Assembly (NCBI GenBank): GCA_900660155.1
Contig: CABFPE010000036.1
Span: 1,363,517-1,427,516 of the forward strand
Direction: 5' to 3'
Origin: Hofstenia miamia
Taxonomy: Eukaryota; Xenacoelomorpha; Acoela; Hofsteniidae
Length of the DNA: 64,000 bases
The stretch's first letter is position 1, and each line of letters starts with the position of its first letter. Below the pieces are notes generated by a model. It searched no databases. It saw only the letters and a list, made by a program, of their open reading frames with translations, and was not told the origin of the DNA. The translations under genes and the position numbers were made by a program. This document shows positions 48,065 to 59,399 of the stretch, piece after piece.

Positions 48065-49859
48065 TTCAACAATAATGTACTCAAAGAAGATTGCAGTGTT
48101 CCATCTGTTGAAAACTCATTTGATTAAATATTATAGTGAGAACAGATTGTAAAAATGTACTCACATTTGTCATAAAAATTTCTTATTCAAATATGGGTGT
48201 AATGAGTAACGATTTCTTCCTGCAAATCATTGTCTAAATCTATTCGAAATTTGTTCGCCTGTCTAATACAAATTGAGAACTGTAAATGATTTTTTTAGGA
48301 AAACTAAGAATACTTTCAAGAATTCTTACATATTAGCGTTGTTTCATCAGGTTATAATTAACTGCAGTAACATTTTTACAAAACCAACTCTTATTTAAAA
48401 TACGCAAAGTTCTTTATTAATTTGAAATTCAAAACGCATTGCTTAATTATTTTTTATATCTTGATAATATATATATATATAATTAGAAAATAATTGATAA
48501 CCTGTGAAGATTAGTTTTATGTATTAGCAAGCGTACGTACAGTTAGCTTCGGTTTTTTAGTAAAGTAATGTTTGATTGATAATTAATAGAGGTGGAAGGT
48601 TCGAAGACCTCGCACTTTCAGAGAGATTCGTTCCATATCACCTTCACACGAGTTGTCCTCAAGAAAATGGTTGGAAATTTCAAAAATAACACACATCTAC
48701 TTTTTCCAAACAGTGCACGTAAATTGACCCAAATGCAGTGAATGCAAGATATTTTTTAAACAGTGTGTTGAAAAAAAATATATTTTAAATTTTTCAATTT
48801 AAGTGCACAGATTATTTTATAAGTCTCTAACATGTCCAACTTAGGTCTAGCAATCGCAAAAATTAAAAAATGTTTTTTGGCAAAGATCAAAAAATAAAGC
48901 GAATTGGCATTAATGAACTTTGGCCTTCAACCTGAATTTTCTGTCCAAGTCCATCTATGCCTTAAATATATAAATACACGGTTGGTTTTAACTTTGAATG
49001 AGAAAAATTTCTTAAGTTATGAAGAGATATTGATGTTTCCCTAACGTCAATGTAAGCATTTTCTAAATTTTCTCTGAAAATAATGCCATATTAAACAATT
49101 TTATGCATGCATATTTCTATACTCTTTAAATGATGATCCTCAAGCCACCTCCCTCTGTACACTTACCTCTGATCAGATCATTGTTACACACTTTCCTAAT
49201 TCAAGCTCCACCCGGACTCTCTATTTTTGTTCTCCAATATTTCCGCTTGTTTCTGCAGCATCTTCCCTGAAATAGCTTACATTTCATGTCATTCATTTAC
49301 CATTAGGTGACGTACTACTCTACTGTTCATCTTCAACGTATGCCCTATGTCGGCCTCCTTTGGCCTTTCCGTGATTGGGAATAAGCTAACTACAAACAGT
49401 AATGGTGCCAATCTATCTGTCTGTGACTTTCCTTTCGCTCTCCGATCAAGGAAAACCTCTTCGAAATAATATACACAGGCCATACTAATTTAACCCTTAT
49501 TATCCCAGTGGAACCCTAAACACATTGTCAAAAATTTTTTCCCAAATCTATTATGAAATTCGAATATGATCACATTTATGGGTAAATGTGCTCCCTTGTT
49601 GTAGAGAAAATTTGTTGATGTTGGAAGCAATGGAATAGGCGTCTGATTTTATCGAAAGCCTATTTAATTTAAATTATCACTGCAAAAATTATCTCCATTG
49701 GAACGCGAAGTTAAAAAGAAAATACTTTATAAGCGCTATGAATTGATTAAATCAGGAGTGGATAGGAGTGAACTAAAAATTCGTAACCTTCAACTCTTCC
49801 AAAATGGATCACTTGTAGTTATTGATTGACTCTATGACATATAGTCTATGCTAATAACT
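48065..49859. other. Intergenic, upstream of the sulfotransferase
   Basis: AT-rich sequence with a (TA)n run near 48465. A patch near 49150-49500 has a less AT-biased composition and may be a mobile-element scrap, but I recognise no motif. Confidence 0.4.
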
Positions 49860-50540
49860 TATCACACATCATGACGTTTTTATACAGAAATATACAAAGT
49901 TTGATTCCATTAGATAAAATAATTAAATTTTTGAATCAAGCAAATTTTTTATAATTCAATTATCTGTATAACACAAACTTGGCTTGATCATATCTTCCAC
50001 GGTTCAATATTTCCTGATTCTCTATTTTCAATTGCATCAGAACGTAGCCTACGTTGGCTACGATCAGAAGCAATGCGATCATCCTCTTCTAAACATGGTG
50101 GTTGCATTATCCTTGTTAAAAATGATATAATTCTTACTCAATTAAAAGTCAATAATAATGTAAATTTTGGATGTGCAAATATTATTAACTTAAGCCCTGC
50201 TTTTCTTCTTATAATCTGCATCTACATTCCTCTACATTCAAGCTATTATCATCATCAATGCCATGAAGGTTGTTCATATATTTCATCTTGCTCAGAGTCA
50301 TATCGTGTTTTTATAAGGTCCTTAAGCAATACAATTATAGAAGATAAAATATGCATTAATGGTGACTTCAACCTTACAAATCTTGATTTAGAAACTGGAA
50401 TTTCTAGTAATGATTATGAGCAAGAAATTATGGATCTACTACTAAATCAGAAGCTTTATCAAAAAGTTACTTTTCCTACTCACTCTCGATCTTGTTTTCA
50501 TAAATGACAATTGCTTTGAAACAAAATTATTTACTCCTGC
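49860..50540 (+). mobile_element. LINE endonuclease fragment
   Basis: Plus-strand MTFLYRNIQSLIPLDKII, then HGGCIILVKNDI, NIINLSPAFLLIICIYIPLH and KICINGDFNLTNLD are the blocks of an APE-type LINE endonuclease. It ends with VTFPTHSRS before the catalytic SDH block. No RT follows. Confidence 0.7.
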
Positions 50541-51417
50541 GTCTGACAATTTCTCTGATCATGGTATAATTAACATTGACTTCAATTTTAATTTTTTGCA
50601 GATCTTTCCTTTAACACTAGAAGTACCATTACTACTTAAGATTCATTTTACATGTAGCATTTTAATTAAGAAATTATGAAAAAGAATGAAAAAATATTTT
50701 ACTTATGGAGATTCAAATAGATTATCAATATTTTTGGAGGTGTATATACCTGCTGGTGTTTTTAATGAATGCATACGCAAGTAAACGAAATTGTAATTTG
50801 TCACAATTTTGACCCACTTGGTACTTCTAGTGTTAATCATATATGTCGTTTTGTTAATTTTCTTCAAAGAACAACTAACATTAATATATTTTATGGTGCT
50901 TCGATTTTTTAGTCGATACTGTTTGAATATGCGTTTGAACATTTCAACCTTAAATTTAATGAAAACTATCAATGTTCAACATTTTTCATTTGTTTTTGCT
51001 CGCATGTGTCTATAATTTAAATTGCGTTTTTAGTTTAAATTTATAGTGCCATTGTTATCGTAAGAAATCATTTTATTATTATTATTAAAAATTATTTATA
51101 TGCCTTTGGTGAACAAATTTTAAAAAACAATGAGGAGACAATTCTCTATACTGTGGTGCTTTCAGATTTTAGTTATCTTATTAGAAACTTCTAAAGTTTG
51201 TATAAAAATATAGAATACTTTTGGTTAATATTAGTATTTGAATTTTATTATAAATGAAAATTTTCAAACCAGGCAATAGAATAGGCTTTATATTGTGTTT
51301 AAAATGACGCTTGTAAATTAATAATAAATCATGCAAGAATGATAAAACATGTTGTTACTAAAAAATATGGGAAACGACAAAAACTGATGTGTAAGTGTTA
51401 TTGTATAGAAGTTCACA
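50541..51417. other. Spacer before the CFAP58-like pair
   Basis: AT-rich, no coding segment recognised. The last 60 bases should include the promoter or leader of the next gene. Confidence 0.4.
51366..51380 (+). promoter_or_regulatory. Possible RFX half-site shared by the CFAP58 pair
   Basis: ATGGGAAACGACAA lies 40-50 bases before the ATG. A near copy, GTGGGAAACGGCAA, lies about 70 bases before the second gene. GGAAAC fits the half-site RGNAAC of the X-box bound by RFX factors at ciliary genes. Only a half-site is visible. Confidence 0.25.
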
Positions 51418-52449
51418 ATGTCTAGAAATAACACTAATTCCTCAAAATGGGAAGATATGGCCTTCAAAATGTCAATTGAAAAATCCGCTATCAGCACTTT
51501 TTACACTAGAAATAATATTCCTCACGATATCAACGCGGTGATAAGCAGTGCTAACACAAGTAATTATAAAGTCACCGCAAACCTCTTAGGTGAAGAGGAT
51601 TTTACAGATAGCGATTTCGATATTAGCAAAATTGAAAGCATGCTAAAAGATGTTGAAGAACAAAGGAATGTCATACGAGAAGAAACCAAAGAAATAATGT
51701 CGAAAATTGGCGAAATAAACCATAGCTTCTGTTCCTTTGAAGACAATGTTTTAGAGGCGATGATGAGAGATTTTGAAACTGAGGTGCTTCCTGTTATAGA
51801 AGAAAATCCTGATTTAGAAAGATTGGTTTTCCACTTCATAAAACTTCGAGATGCCCTAATCCAGTACCATAGAAATGAAAAACAAATAGTCGAATGTTGC
51901 AAAGAATTGCAAAAGGAGCATTCTCATATGATGGTAAAGTTTAAAGGTATGTTTCGGTTGAGTATCCATGACCGGCAGGCATTGGTGCAAATCAATTCAA
52001 AGTTTGTCCAAGTTAGAGAGCAATTAGAAAGTACTCAGCAATCTAAAAATGAAAAAATTAAAACTATTGAAGATTTGAAAGAAGTTCTTAAAGAGAAAGA
52101 GACAATAGATAAGATTAAGACCACACAAATTTGTGATCTTAAAAAAGAAATATCTAATCATATTTCATTAATACAATCTTTGAAAAAATATGTAGATTTT
52201 AAATCGTTACCAACGTTTATTAAGAGAAAGCTGATTAGTTATGATGATGAGAAGTTGGATAAAAATTTATTTATAGCTTCATCATCTTCTGATAAAAATG
52301 AACAGTTCCAACCAAACCTAGACTTCACTAAGTACAACAAGATAAACAAAAAGGAATTGAATGATTGGGCATTGAAAATTTTGACACTTACAAGACAAGA
52401 TGAAGATGAGTTGTTATTTGATATGAATAAAAGAGAGGGGCAGAATTGA
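51418..52449 (+). CDS. Short N-terminal-only paralog of CFAP58
   Basis: A single open frame of 343 aa, colinear with residues 1 to about 350 of the full-length CFAP58 that follows, with shared blocks such as SKWEDMAFKMSI, EAMMRDFETEVLPVIEENP, LRDALIQYHRNEKQIVECC and KGMFRLSIHDRQALV. The similarity fades but stays alignable to the last residues, so the protein was shortened, not fused. The frame has no stops despite clear divergence between the copies, which suggests it is still selected. AATAAA overlaps the stop codon (52449-52454). It lacks the C-terminal ENPVNVHRWR block of the family. It could compete with or modify the full-length partner in cilia; that is inference. Confidence 0.75.
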   Translation: MSRNNTNSSKWEDMAFKMSIEKSAISTFYTRNNIPHDINAVISSANTSNYKVTANLLGEEDFTDSDFDISKIESMLKDVEEQRNVIREETKEIMSKIGEINHSFCSFEDNVLEAMMRDFETEVLPVIEENPDLERLVFHFIKLRDALIQYHRNEKQIVECCKELQKEHSHMMVKFKGMFRLSIHDRQALVQINSKFVQVREQLESTQQSKNEKIKTIEDLKEVLKEKETIDKIKTTQICDLKKEISNHISLIQSLKKYVDFKSLPTFIKRKLISYDDEKLDKNLFIASSSSDKNEQFQPNLDFTKYNKINKKELNDWALKILTLTRQDEDELLFDMNKREGQN

Positions 52450-54352
52450 ATAAATACTAACTCACTCACAATACTGAGTTTTATATTATTTGTTATTACT
52501 AATACGAAATTAATCCATACAATATCTTGTAAATCAAATTGAAGTAAAAAGTTGAATAAATCCAAATTTATGATTTTGTTTATCTAATGTGAATTCAAGA
52601 CATGCAACACATAAATTGATTCAACGATTTTCATTTCAAAAAGCTAGGAGGACATTATAATTAGCAATGCTAATGCAACTAGCCTGACTGATCTGTCCAT
52701 TGTGATTTTAATGTACCAAACTGTATTGTACTTATTTTCAAGCAATTTTTTCCTATTAAAAAATTTGGGAACCCTGGAATTGGGATACGTCTATAAGTAG
52801 TTGAGTCATGAAAATTTAAAAATTATTTATAGAAACCACCACAAATTGTAAGGAATGGCTGGGTTGTTCAGGGCTAGAGAGAATAACAATCATCAAATCA
52901 TATTTTATCACTCTATTATTTGATTATGTAGACTTCATTTTACTAGGTTTGAAAGTAAACCATCATTGACAAAGTGCGGAAATTTGAAGGTCATTCAAAG
53001 AACCGTTATTTTACCCTATATTCAACAGTTCTGTCAATGATGCACATTCATCTGCTTCAAGGTGCATGCCTTAGAAATGATTGATAGATTTTGAATAAAG
53101 AATTATATTTAAAACTGTCAAATGATCAAAATTAATTCATTGAAGTTGTGAATAAGTAGTGTTAAATAAACAAATTAATCTTGATTCCTTTCAATGGTAT
53201 CGTTTTACCAACCCTATCTTGTTGCTGTATATCATAGAAGGATCATCTTACCATTTACCATTTATAAAATCGTTTCAATAATGTCCAGAAGAGTGATTTG
53301 CGTCTTTCTATCATTTCTAATGTTACCTACAATTGTGATGCTAAGCTTTTCAATGAAATCATATATACTTATAACCCTATTACAATTGACACATCTCAAA
53401 AGAAATTTCGTGCTGTGATACAGACGTGCGTCCTGTATTAAACATAAGTTCTGAAAGATAAAACTTAGTTTATTTGCAAATATGTTTTTAAGGATTGTTC
53501 ATAATTAACTTATAGCATAATATTTCAAAATTGTTTCAATATTGTTTGTAAATATTGCATAACACAGAGTTATTCATGGGACACTTTTTTCGGTTTCTGA
53601 TTATGCTCGACCCGAAATTTCCAGAGCAAGAATTGAGCTAAATATTGTTCTGAGTTACCATCAAGTCTTATTTGATTTGTTGGGGCTATAAATAGCCAAT
53701 TTCAGCACGTTATTATAGCACTACTATATTAAAACATTCAAGCACCATCCTGATCCAAGATTTTCGAAAAATATACATTTTCTCCCGATCCTGACCTGGT
53801 CTGTCCCAGTTCAAATCAAACGGTTGGCCCAGTAATATCTCTTCTATAGCATTTGCTCTATTAAGAGTATAGAGATTCAATATTCAATTCATTACTTTTT
53901 AAATTACATATAACTCAACTAAGAAAATCAATAATGTTCTAAGCGAGTTTACTTGAAAAATTACTTATTGTAGAATGATAAATTTGTTAAATCTGAGCAT
54001 GCCCAACAATTTCATGTAGTTCACCAAACAAGCTATCTATTTTCTATGTAATCGACTGAATCAGATAAGAAAATTACCCGAAATACATCCATTACAAATG
54101 TATACAACCAATATGTCAAATTCATCAATTTACTTAAATTTACTTAGACTTTGAATTAAACAGTGATAAAAAATAAAGTTTCATTGCAATATTTTTTTGG
54201 TTAACCACTGGAATGTCATAAGATCCAAGAAATATAAACTGATTCAACCCCCACACCAGTGTATTTGAATGTGAGAATTTGTGGGAAACGGCAATGTGAA
54301 TTTAGAAATAGTTTTATTAAGATTGTTCACACATAAATGAATGCATATCTAA
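52450..54352. other. Spacer between the CFAP58-like genes
   Basis: 1.9 kb of AT-rich sequence. Poly(A) signals for the first gene are at 52449 and about 52555. A plus-strand open stretch at 53194-53418 is probably not a gene. Confidence 0.4.
54281..54295 (+). promoter_or_regulatory. Possible RFX half-site before CFAP58
   Basis: GTGGGAAACGGCAA, near copy of the word before the short paralog. Both genes also have the word GTTCACA between this site and the ATG. Confidence 0.25.
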
Positions 54353-57253
54353 ATGGCAAGAAACAGCAATGCCAGTCCTGCGACTGCTGGATCGAAATGG
54401 GACGACATGGCCTACAAAATGTCAATTGACAGCTCAAATATCAGCAGCTGCTCTAGTAAAACCACCATTCCAGATGCCTTTAAGGAGATGCTAAACAAGA
54501 TAGAAGAAGGCAGCTATGGAATGATTGCCAATTCTTTAAATAAAGCCGATTTTGCTGATGGAGATATTGATATAAGCAAAATAGAAACAATAATGAATGA
54601 AGCTGAAGAAGAAAGAAACATCATAAGGCAGGAAACTAAAGAAATCATGTCAAGAATGCTGCAATATGACAATGTAAACGTCTCGTTTGATGAAAAAATA
54701 TTTGAAGCTATGATGAGAGATTTTGAATCTGAGACTCTGCCTACTATAGAAGAAAACCCGGAGTTCGAACGAGTGATATTTGACTTCATTAAGCTTCGAG
54801 ATGCGTTAACTCAATATCATCGAAATGAAAAGAAGATTGTGCAATGTTGTAATGAATTACAGCGTGAACACGCTCACATTATGGTAAAGTTTAGAGGCAT
54901 GTTTCGTCTAAGTACTCACGACAGACAAGCATTGATGCTTGTAAAGTCGAAATTCGATAAAATAAGAGAAAAGTTAGAAATTGCCCGTCAAATGAGGGAT
55001 GAAAATTTAAAAACAATTGATGCACTGGGAGAAAGAGTAAAAGAAAAAGAAGCAGCAAATAAGATTAAGGAAACTGAAATTCAAGGACTGAAATTGGAAG
55101 TGGCTGAGCACAAAGCAATCATAGATTCATTGACCAATTATATGGACGATGATACACTTCCCCCGTTTATTAGAGACAAGCTAAGGGAATACGAGAATGT
55201 TATAGAAAATCAAAGAGAAGAGCTTTTAGAGAAAGACAGAAAAAATGCAACTCTCGCAGCTGATAAGGAAGAACAATTCAATAGAATTATAGCGCTAAAT
55301 AAGGACAATGAGATGTATAAGGTGGAGCAAAAGAGAGAAGTTTTGCAACGAATGTCCTTAGCAAAAGAGAAGGATGACTTGCTCAGTAAGATAAAAGATA
55401 AAGACGAAGAGTTGAACAATGTCCAACAAGGTGCCAAACGCTTGCAAATCATGCTTGATGAAGAAACCAGACGCGTCGATGAAATGAAAACGAAATATGA
55501 TGCTCTGCTTTCGACTCATTTAAATGTCAACGACGAGAAAATCAGAATTGAACGTGAAAGAAATCAGTATCTATCTGAAGTCGCTGCAATGAAGACCAGT
55601 TTGAGTGAAGAGTTGAAAAAATCAAAGCTCATTAAAGATGATATTGTAAAATTAAGAAGTGAAAAGCTCAATCTTGTTAAAGCAAAAACCCTTCTCACTC
55701 AGCAGGTAAAATCACTCACTGAATCCAAGAAGATGATGACACAACGGTGCATGATCTTAAAGAATGAAAAGCTTACTTTTAAAAAAATGATTGAGGGTTT
55801 GAACCATCAAATCGCCCAAATGAAGGATGCAGTTAAGTTGGCAAACATTGAAAAGTCGAGATTTTCTAAAAAGTTGGATGAACACCAAAAATTGAATCAG
55901 GATCAAATTGACAAAATCTTGGAAGGGCAATATGAAAGAGACAGAATCTCGAAACAATTGAACAAAGTGGTTGATGAAAAAAAGAAAAAGGAAATTGAGA
56001 TTTTTAAGACTGAAAAGGAAAGAGATAGTTTATATCAAGAGCTAAAAGAGTCAGAAAGACTGTGCGAAACTGTTCAACACAACTTGACTCAAAAAGAACT
56101 AGAAATGAGCGACAGTCGAACTAAAATTGCGGATCTTGAGAAAAAACTATCACGCACAATTGAAATGTTCACTAAAATGAAAACGGATCGAGACTACTAC
56201 AGTCATATATATTCCGAGAGTCTACAAGTAAAGAAACAGATTGAAAAGGAAGTTAAGCTCTTAAAACAAGAACTTCTCCGTGCAGAAGAAAAGTACGATG
56301 TATATGAGAAAGAGCTGAGCACAAAGAATGAAATGGTCACAAAACTAACGCAGCAAATTGATGATCAACGTACTAAGTTAGACAAATCACGACGTCAATG
56401 TGTTGGGCTTGAATCAGTATATAAGGCGGCTGATATGAGAATTGAAAAGCTGAGCAAGAGTCTGGATATAATTGAATCGGAAAAGCGGGATAAAGCCCGT
56501 GAAGTGGAAAATATTACTGTGGAAAGAGATTTCTTCGGGAAACTGCTGATTCAAAGACAAAAAGATGCCAACAAGTTAAAAGAAGAAAGTAAACTTCATA
56601 AGATTCAACTAATCCAGGAGGAAAAGTTTGGAAAACAAAAACAATCAGAAATTACTGAGCTTAGAAATAGACTACAACAAATTACTAGAGATCGAGAACT
56701 TCTTTCTCAAAAACTCACTCTGTGTGAAGAAATTAAAAACGAGGTAGATTTAGCGAAAAAGCAACTGAATAAAGAAAAACTAAAGTCTAGAGACTTAGAG
56801 GTCGAGTTAGAAAATCCAGTGAATGTGCACAGATGGCGGATACTAAAGGGAAGTGATCCAAGTCATTGCGAATTAATATTCAAGATTCAAACAATGCAGA
56901 AGATCATATTAAAAAAGTCATCCAAAATTAACGAATTAGAAGTTTCCTTAAAGGAGAAAGATGATGTAATATCTACAATGAAAACGAAAATGGCACTTAA
57001 GGACAGTACAGTAAATATAGGTGATATCCAGAAATATCAGCGAAAAATCAAGGCACTCACAACCGAGCTTCTATCTGTCAGTGCGCAACGAAATATGTAC
57101 GAAACCATGAATTTGGAGTGTTCTGAAAAAGTCAAACAGCAGGAAAATTTGATAAAGGAATATAAGATGTCGACATCGACGAGAAGAAGTGAAAGAACCA
57201 CTACGGAACGTCTTCCTGTTACATTTAGAAGCTTACCACCAGTGGTTAATTAG
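54353..57253 (+). CDS. CFAP58: Cilia- and flagella-associated protein 58
   Basis: One uninterrupted frame of 966 aa (human CFAP58/CCDC147 is 872). Nearly all of it is predicted coiled coil by eye: long runs of heptads rich in Lys, Glu and Leu. Diagnostic blocks are FEAMMRDFESE (about 125-135), which aligns with the human start region FEEMERDF, and LEVELENPVNVHRWRILKGS, followed by DPSHCELIFKIQTMQK (about 815-850), nearly the same as in vertebrates. An extra N-terminal segment of about 100 aa precedes the human start and is shared with the short neighbour. The Arg/Ser/Thr tail after about 940 is unstructured. Family role: sperm flagellar midpiece and axoneme, and ciliary assembly. The lack of introns is notable, as vertebrate genes have many. 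Confidence 0.92.
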   Translation: MARNSNASPATAGSKWDDMAYKMSIDSSNISSCSSKTTIPDAFKEMLNKIEEGSYGMIANSLNKADFADGDIDISKIETIMNEAEEERNIIRQETKEIMSRMLQYDNVNVSFDEKIFEAMMRDFESETLPTIEENPEFERVIFDFIKLRDALTQYHRNEKKIVQCCNELQREHAHIMVKFRGMFRLSTHDRQALMLVKSKFDKIREKLEIARQMRDENLKTIDALGERVKEKEAANKIKETEIQGLKLEVAEHKAIIDSLTNYMDDDTLPPFIRDKLREYENVIENQREELLEKDRKNATLAADKEEQFNRIIALNKDNEMYKVEQKREVLQRMSLAKEKDDLLSKIKDKDEELNNVQQGAKRLQIMLDEETRRVDEMKTKYDALLSTHLNVNDEKIRIERERNQYLSEVAAMKTSLSEELKKSKLIKDDIVKLRSEKLNLVKAKTLLTQQVKSLTESKKMMTQRCMILKNEKLTFKKMIEGLNHQIAQMKDAVKLANIEKSRFSKKLDEHQKLNQDQIDKILEGQYERDRISKQLNKVVDEKKKKEIEIFKTEKERDSLYQELKESERLCETVQHNLTQKELEMSDSRTKIADLEKKLSRTIEMFTKMKTDRDYYSHIYSESLQVKKQIEKEVKLLKQELLRAEEKYDVYEKELSTKNEMVTKLTQQIDDQRTKLDKSRRQCVGLESVYKAADMRIEKLSKSLDIIESEKRDKAREVENITVERDFFGKLLIQRQKDANKLKEESKLHKIQLIQEEKFGKQKQSEITELRNRLQQITRDRELLSQKLTLCEEIKNEVDLAKKQLNKEKLKSRDLEVELENPVNVHRWRILKGSDPSHCELIFKIQTMQKIILKKSSKINELEVSLKEKDDVISTMKTKMALKDSTVNIGDIQKYQRKIKALTTELLSVSAQRNMYETMNLECSEKVKQQENLIKEYKMSTSTRRSERTTTERLPVTFRSLPPVVN

Positions 57254-57374
57254 TACTGATTATGATTAGAAATATTTGTATATTTTAATAGCTCATTTGA
57301 TCCTAATATAATTATTACGAAATTTCATATTTTCATTCTTAGAATAGTTGTCTCATTTTAATTTTGTTACAAAT

Positions 57375-57985
57375 TTATTGATTATGAAAAAATATTCGAG
57401 CAATAAAAAAGTCTTCGCTGCCAATTTTGGTGCTCCCATATAAAAAAGTTACATTGTACACGGTTATAAAAATAGGAATCCAAGTTTTATCCATATTATT
57501 TCCTTCTATGAGTTTATTGCTTACTTGTAAGCATAGTTTTGCATCATTTGATTTGCTTAATACCATGAATTTTGTTTTTTCAATATATAACTTCATGTTA
57601 TTCTTATCAAAATAAAGGATTGATCTGTCTAATGCATTGAGTAGATCTTCATATTTGCTTTTATATAATAATGAATCATCAGCATACTGTATGCATTATA
57701 TTTTATGTCATATTTTAATACATTAATGCTAAATACTAGTGGTCCTAGTACTGAACTTTGTGGGATTCCGTGGTTAATTATCACTGAATGAGATGCTATG
57801 TTGTGAATTTTTACGTATTGTTGTTTATTATTTAAATAAGATCTAATTATATTTATTGTTGTATATTTGTTGTAGTTCATTTACTAAGATATTGTAATTA
57901 ATTGAATTTAATGCCTTGGATAAATCCAGAGATAAATTGAGTACACTTTGGTTTTTGTCAATATATTTTCTCCAATAATCTAAGA
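57375..57985 (-). mobile_element. LINE RT half of an interrupted minus-strand LINE
   Basis: The minus strand has LSLDLSKALNSINYNILVNE (RT palm), then HGIPQSSVLGPLVFS and QYADDSLLYKSKYEDLLNA (catalytic YADD). The endonuclease of apparently the same element lies at 59400-60402, on the other side of a plus-strand LINE. Confidence 0.75.
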
Positions 57986-57989
57986 CATG

Positions 57990-59350
57990 AATTTATGTAT
58001 AATTTGTTGATAAATTATTTCAAAATCCAAATTGTAGCGATCGAAGTAAGTTTTATTTCTCAAAGAATTCCAACAATTATTCAAGGCGATTTTAATATTC
58101 CACAGATATATTGGGTAAATCGGTTTTCAATAATAACTATGAAATGGATTTTATTTCATGTTTGGAAGACTACAAACAAATAATAAATTTTCCCACACAT
58201 AAAAATGGAAATATTTTGGATCTCACATTTGTTAAAAGTATTCATTGCGAAGTAATTGGTAACGTTTCATATTTACGCAATCCATCTGATCATTGTATTA
58301 TTGCATCAAAATGTTCAATTTCATCTATTGAAAATATTTTAGAATCTGAGATTGCTGATGCATGCAGAAGTAGTTTTTCTGAAGAGCTTTTTCTCAAGCT
58401 AACAATAAGCTTTTATCACTTCATCCGTCTCAATCACTTTTTTCATTTTTTCATCCAATAGATCAAAGCTATCCGGATTACTGGTATAATTGTCTTAATG
58501 AAATTACATTAATGCATGTGCCTCTTAAAAGAAAAAGACTTTAAAAAAGCCTTTGATTCTGTTTCTCACTACAAATTACTCACAAAATTACAGTTTTTTG
58601 GAATTGGTGGAAATTTACTTTGTTTATTGAAATCTTATCTTAGCAATCGATTTCACAGAGTGATATATGACAGAATCAAGTCCACACTACTTCCGGTTAA
58701 AAGTGGAGTTCCTCAAGGGTCCGTCATTGGCCCCTTTTGTTTATAGTATATATCAATGATTTGCCATTAAGCTGTAACTTTAGTAAGATATTTATGTATG
58801 CTGATGACGTTAAATTATGCAGTTCTGATATTAACAATATTGTAAATGATTTCAATAAAATACAAACGTGGTCAAAGAATAATCTCTTATCTTTCAATAT
58901 CGATAAATTTCAATTTATTAGATTTGGTGATAAAGTAACACAGTCTATTCCTCTCATAATAGCACCAATTGTAGCAAATGATTTTGTTAAAGATCTGGGC
59001 CTGATAATAACACCAAACCTTTCTTGGTCTACTCATTATTTGAAGAAATTAAAAAGTTGCAGTTATCTTTTTTCTAATATTAAAAGGAATATTCCTTACT
59101 CAACTCATTTTAAGATCAAGTTAACTCTATACAAATCATTGGTATTATCATGTCTAATGGAATTACCCCCTTTATAATTGACAAGCTAGAAGCCTTTCAA
59201 CATAGATGTTTTAAGTGGATACTACCAGGTATTGATTATAAATCACAATTGATACGCTTAAACATGCTTCCGATACCCTATTATTTTCAGTTACTTGATT
59301 TAATATATTTTATTATGGATAATAAATCTATTATTATTATTTGATAATAA
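57990..59350 (+). mobile_element. Plus-strand LINE inserted in a minus-strand LINE
   Basis: Endonuclease end (PTIIQGDFNIPQIYW, FPTHKNGNILDLTFV, NPSDHCIIASK) runs into RT (DFKKAFDSVSHYKLLTKL, VKSGVPQGSVIGP, MYADDVKLCSSD, VKDLGLIITPNLSWSTHY) and C-terminus (LEAFQHRCFKWILPG). The linker between EN and RT is deleted and there are a few frame breaks. It ends in an ATT-rich tail. The YADD block is intact, so it is relatively recent. Confidence 0.8.
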
Positions 59351-59399
59351 TTGTCTCTATTTAAATAATTCATTGTTTACTTTCTTTAATGGACATTGT

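Noticed and set aside
48590-48625. tRNA or SINE B-box-like word GGTTCGAAGACC
   Set aside because: The spacing does not fit the B box, there is no A box and no cloverleaf.
53194-53418. 74-codon hydrophobic frame between the CFAP58-like genes
   Set aside because: Low-complexity hydrophobic translation without family features.
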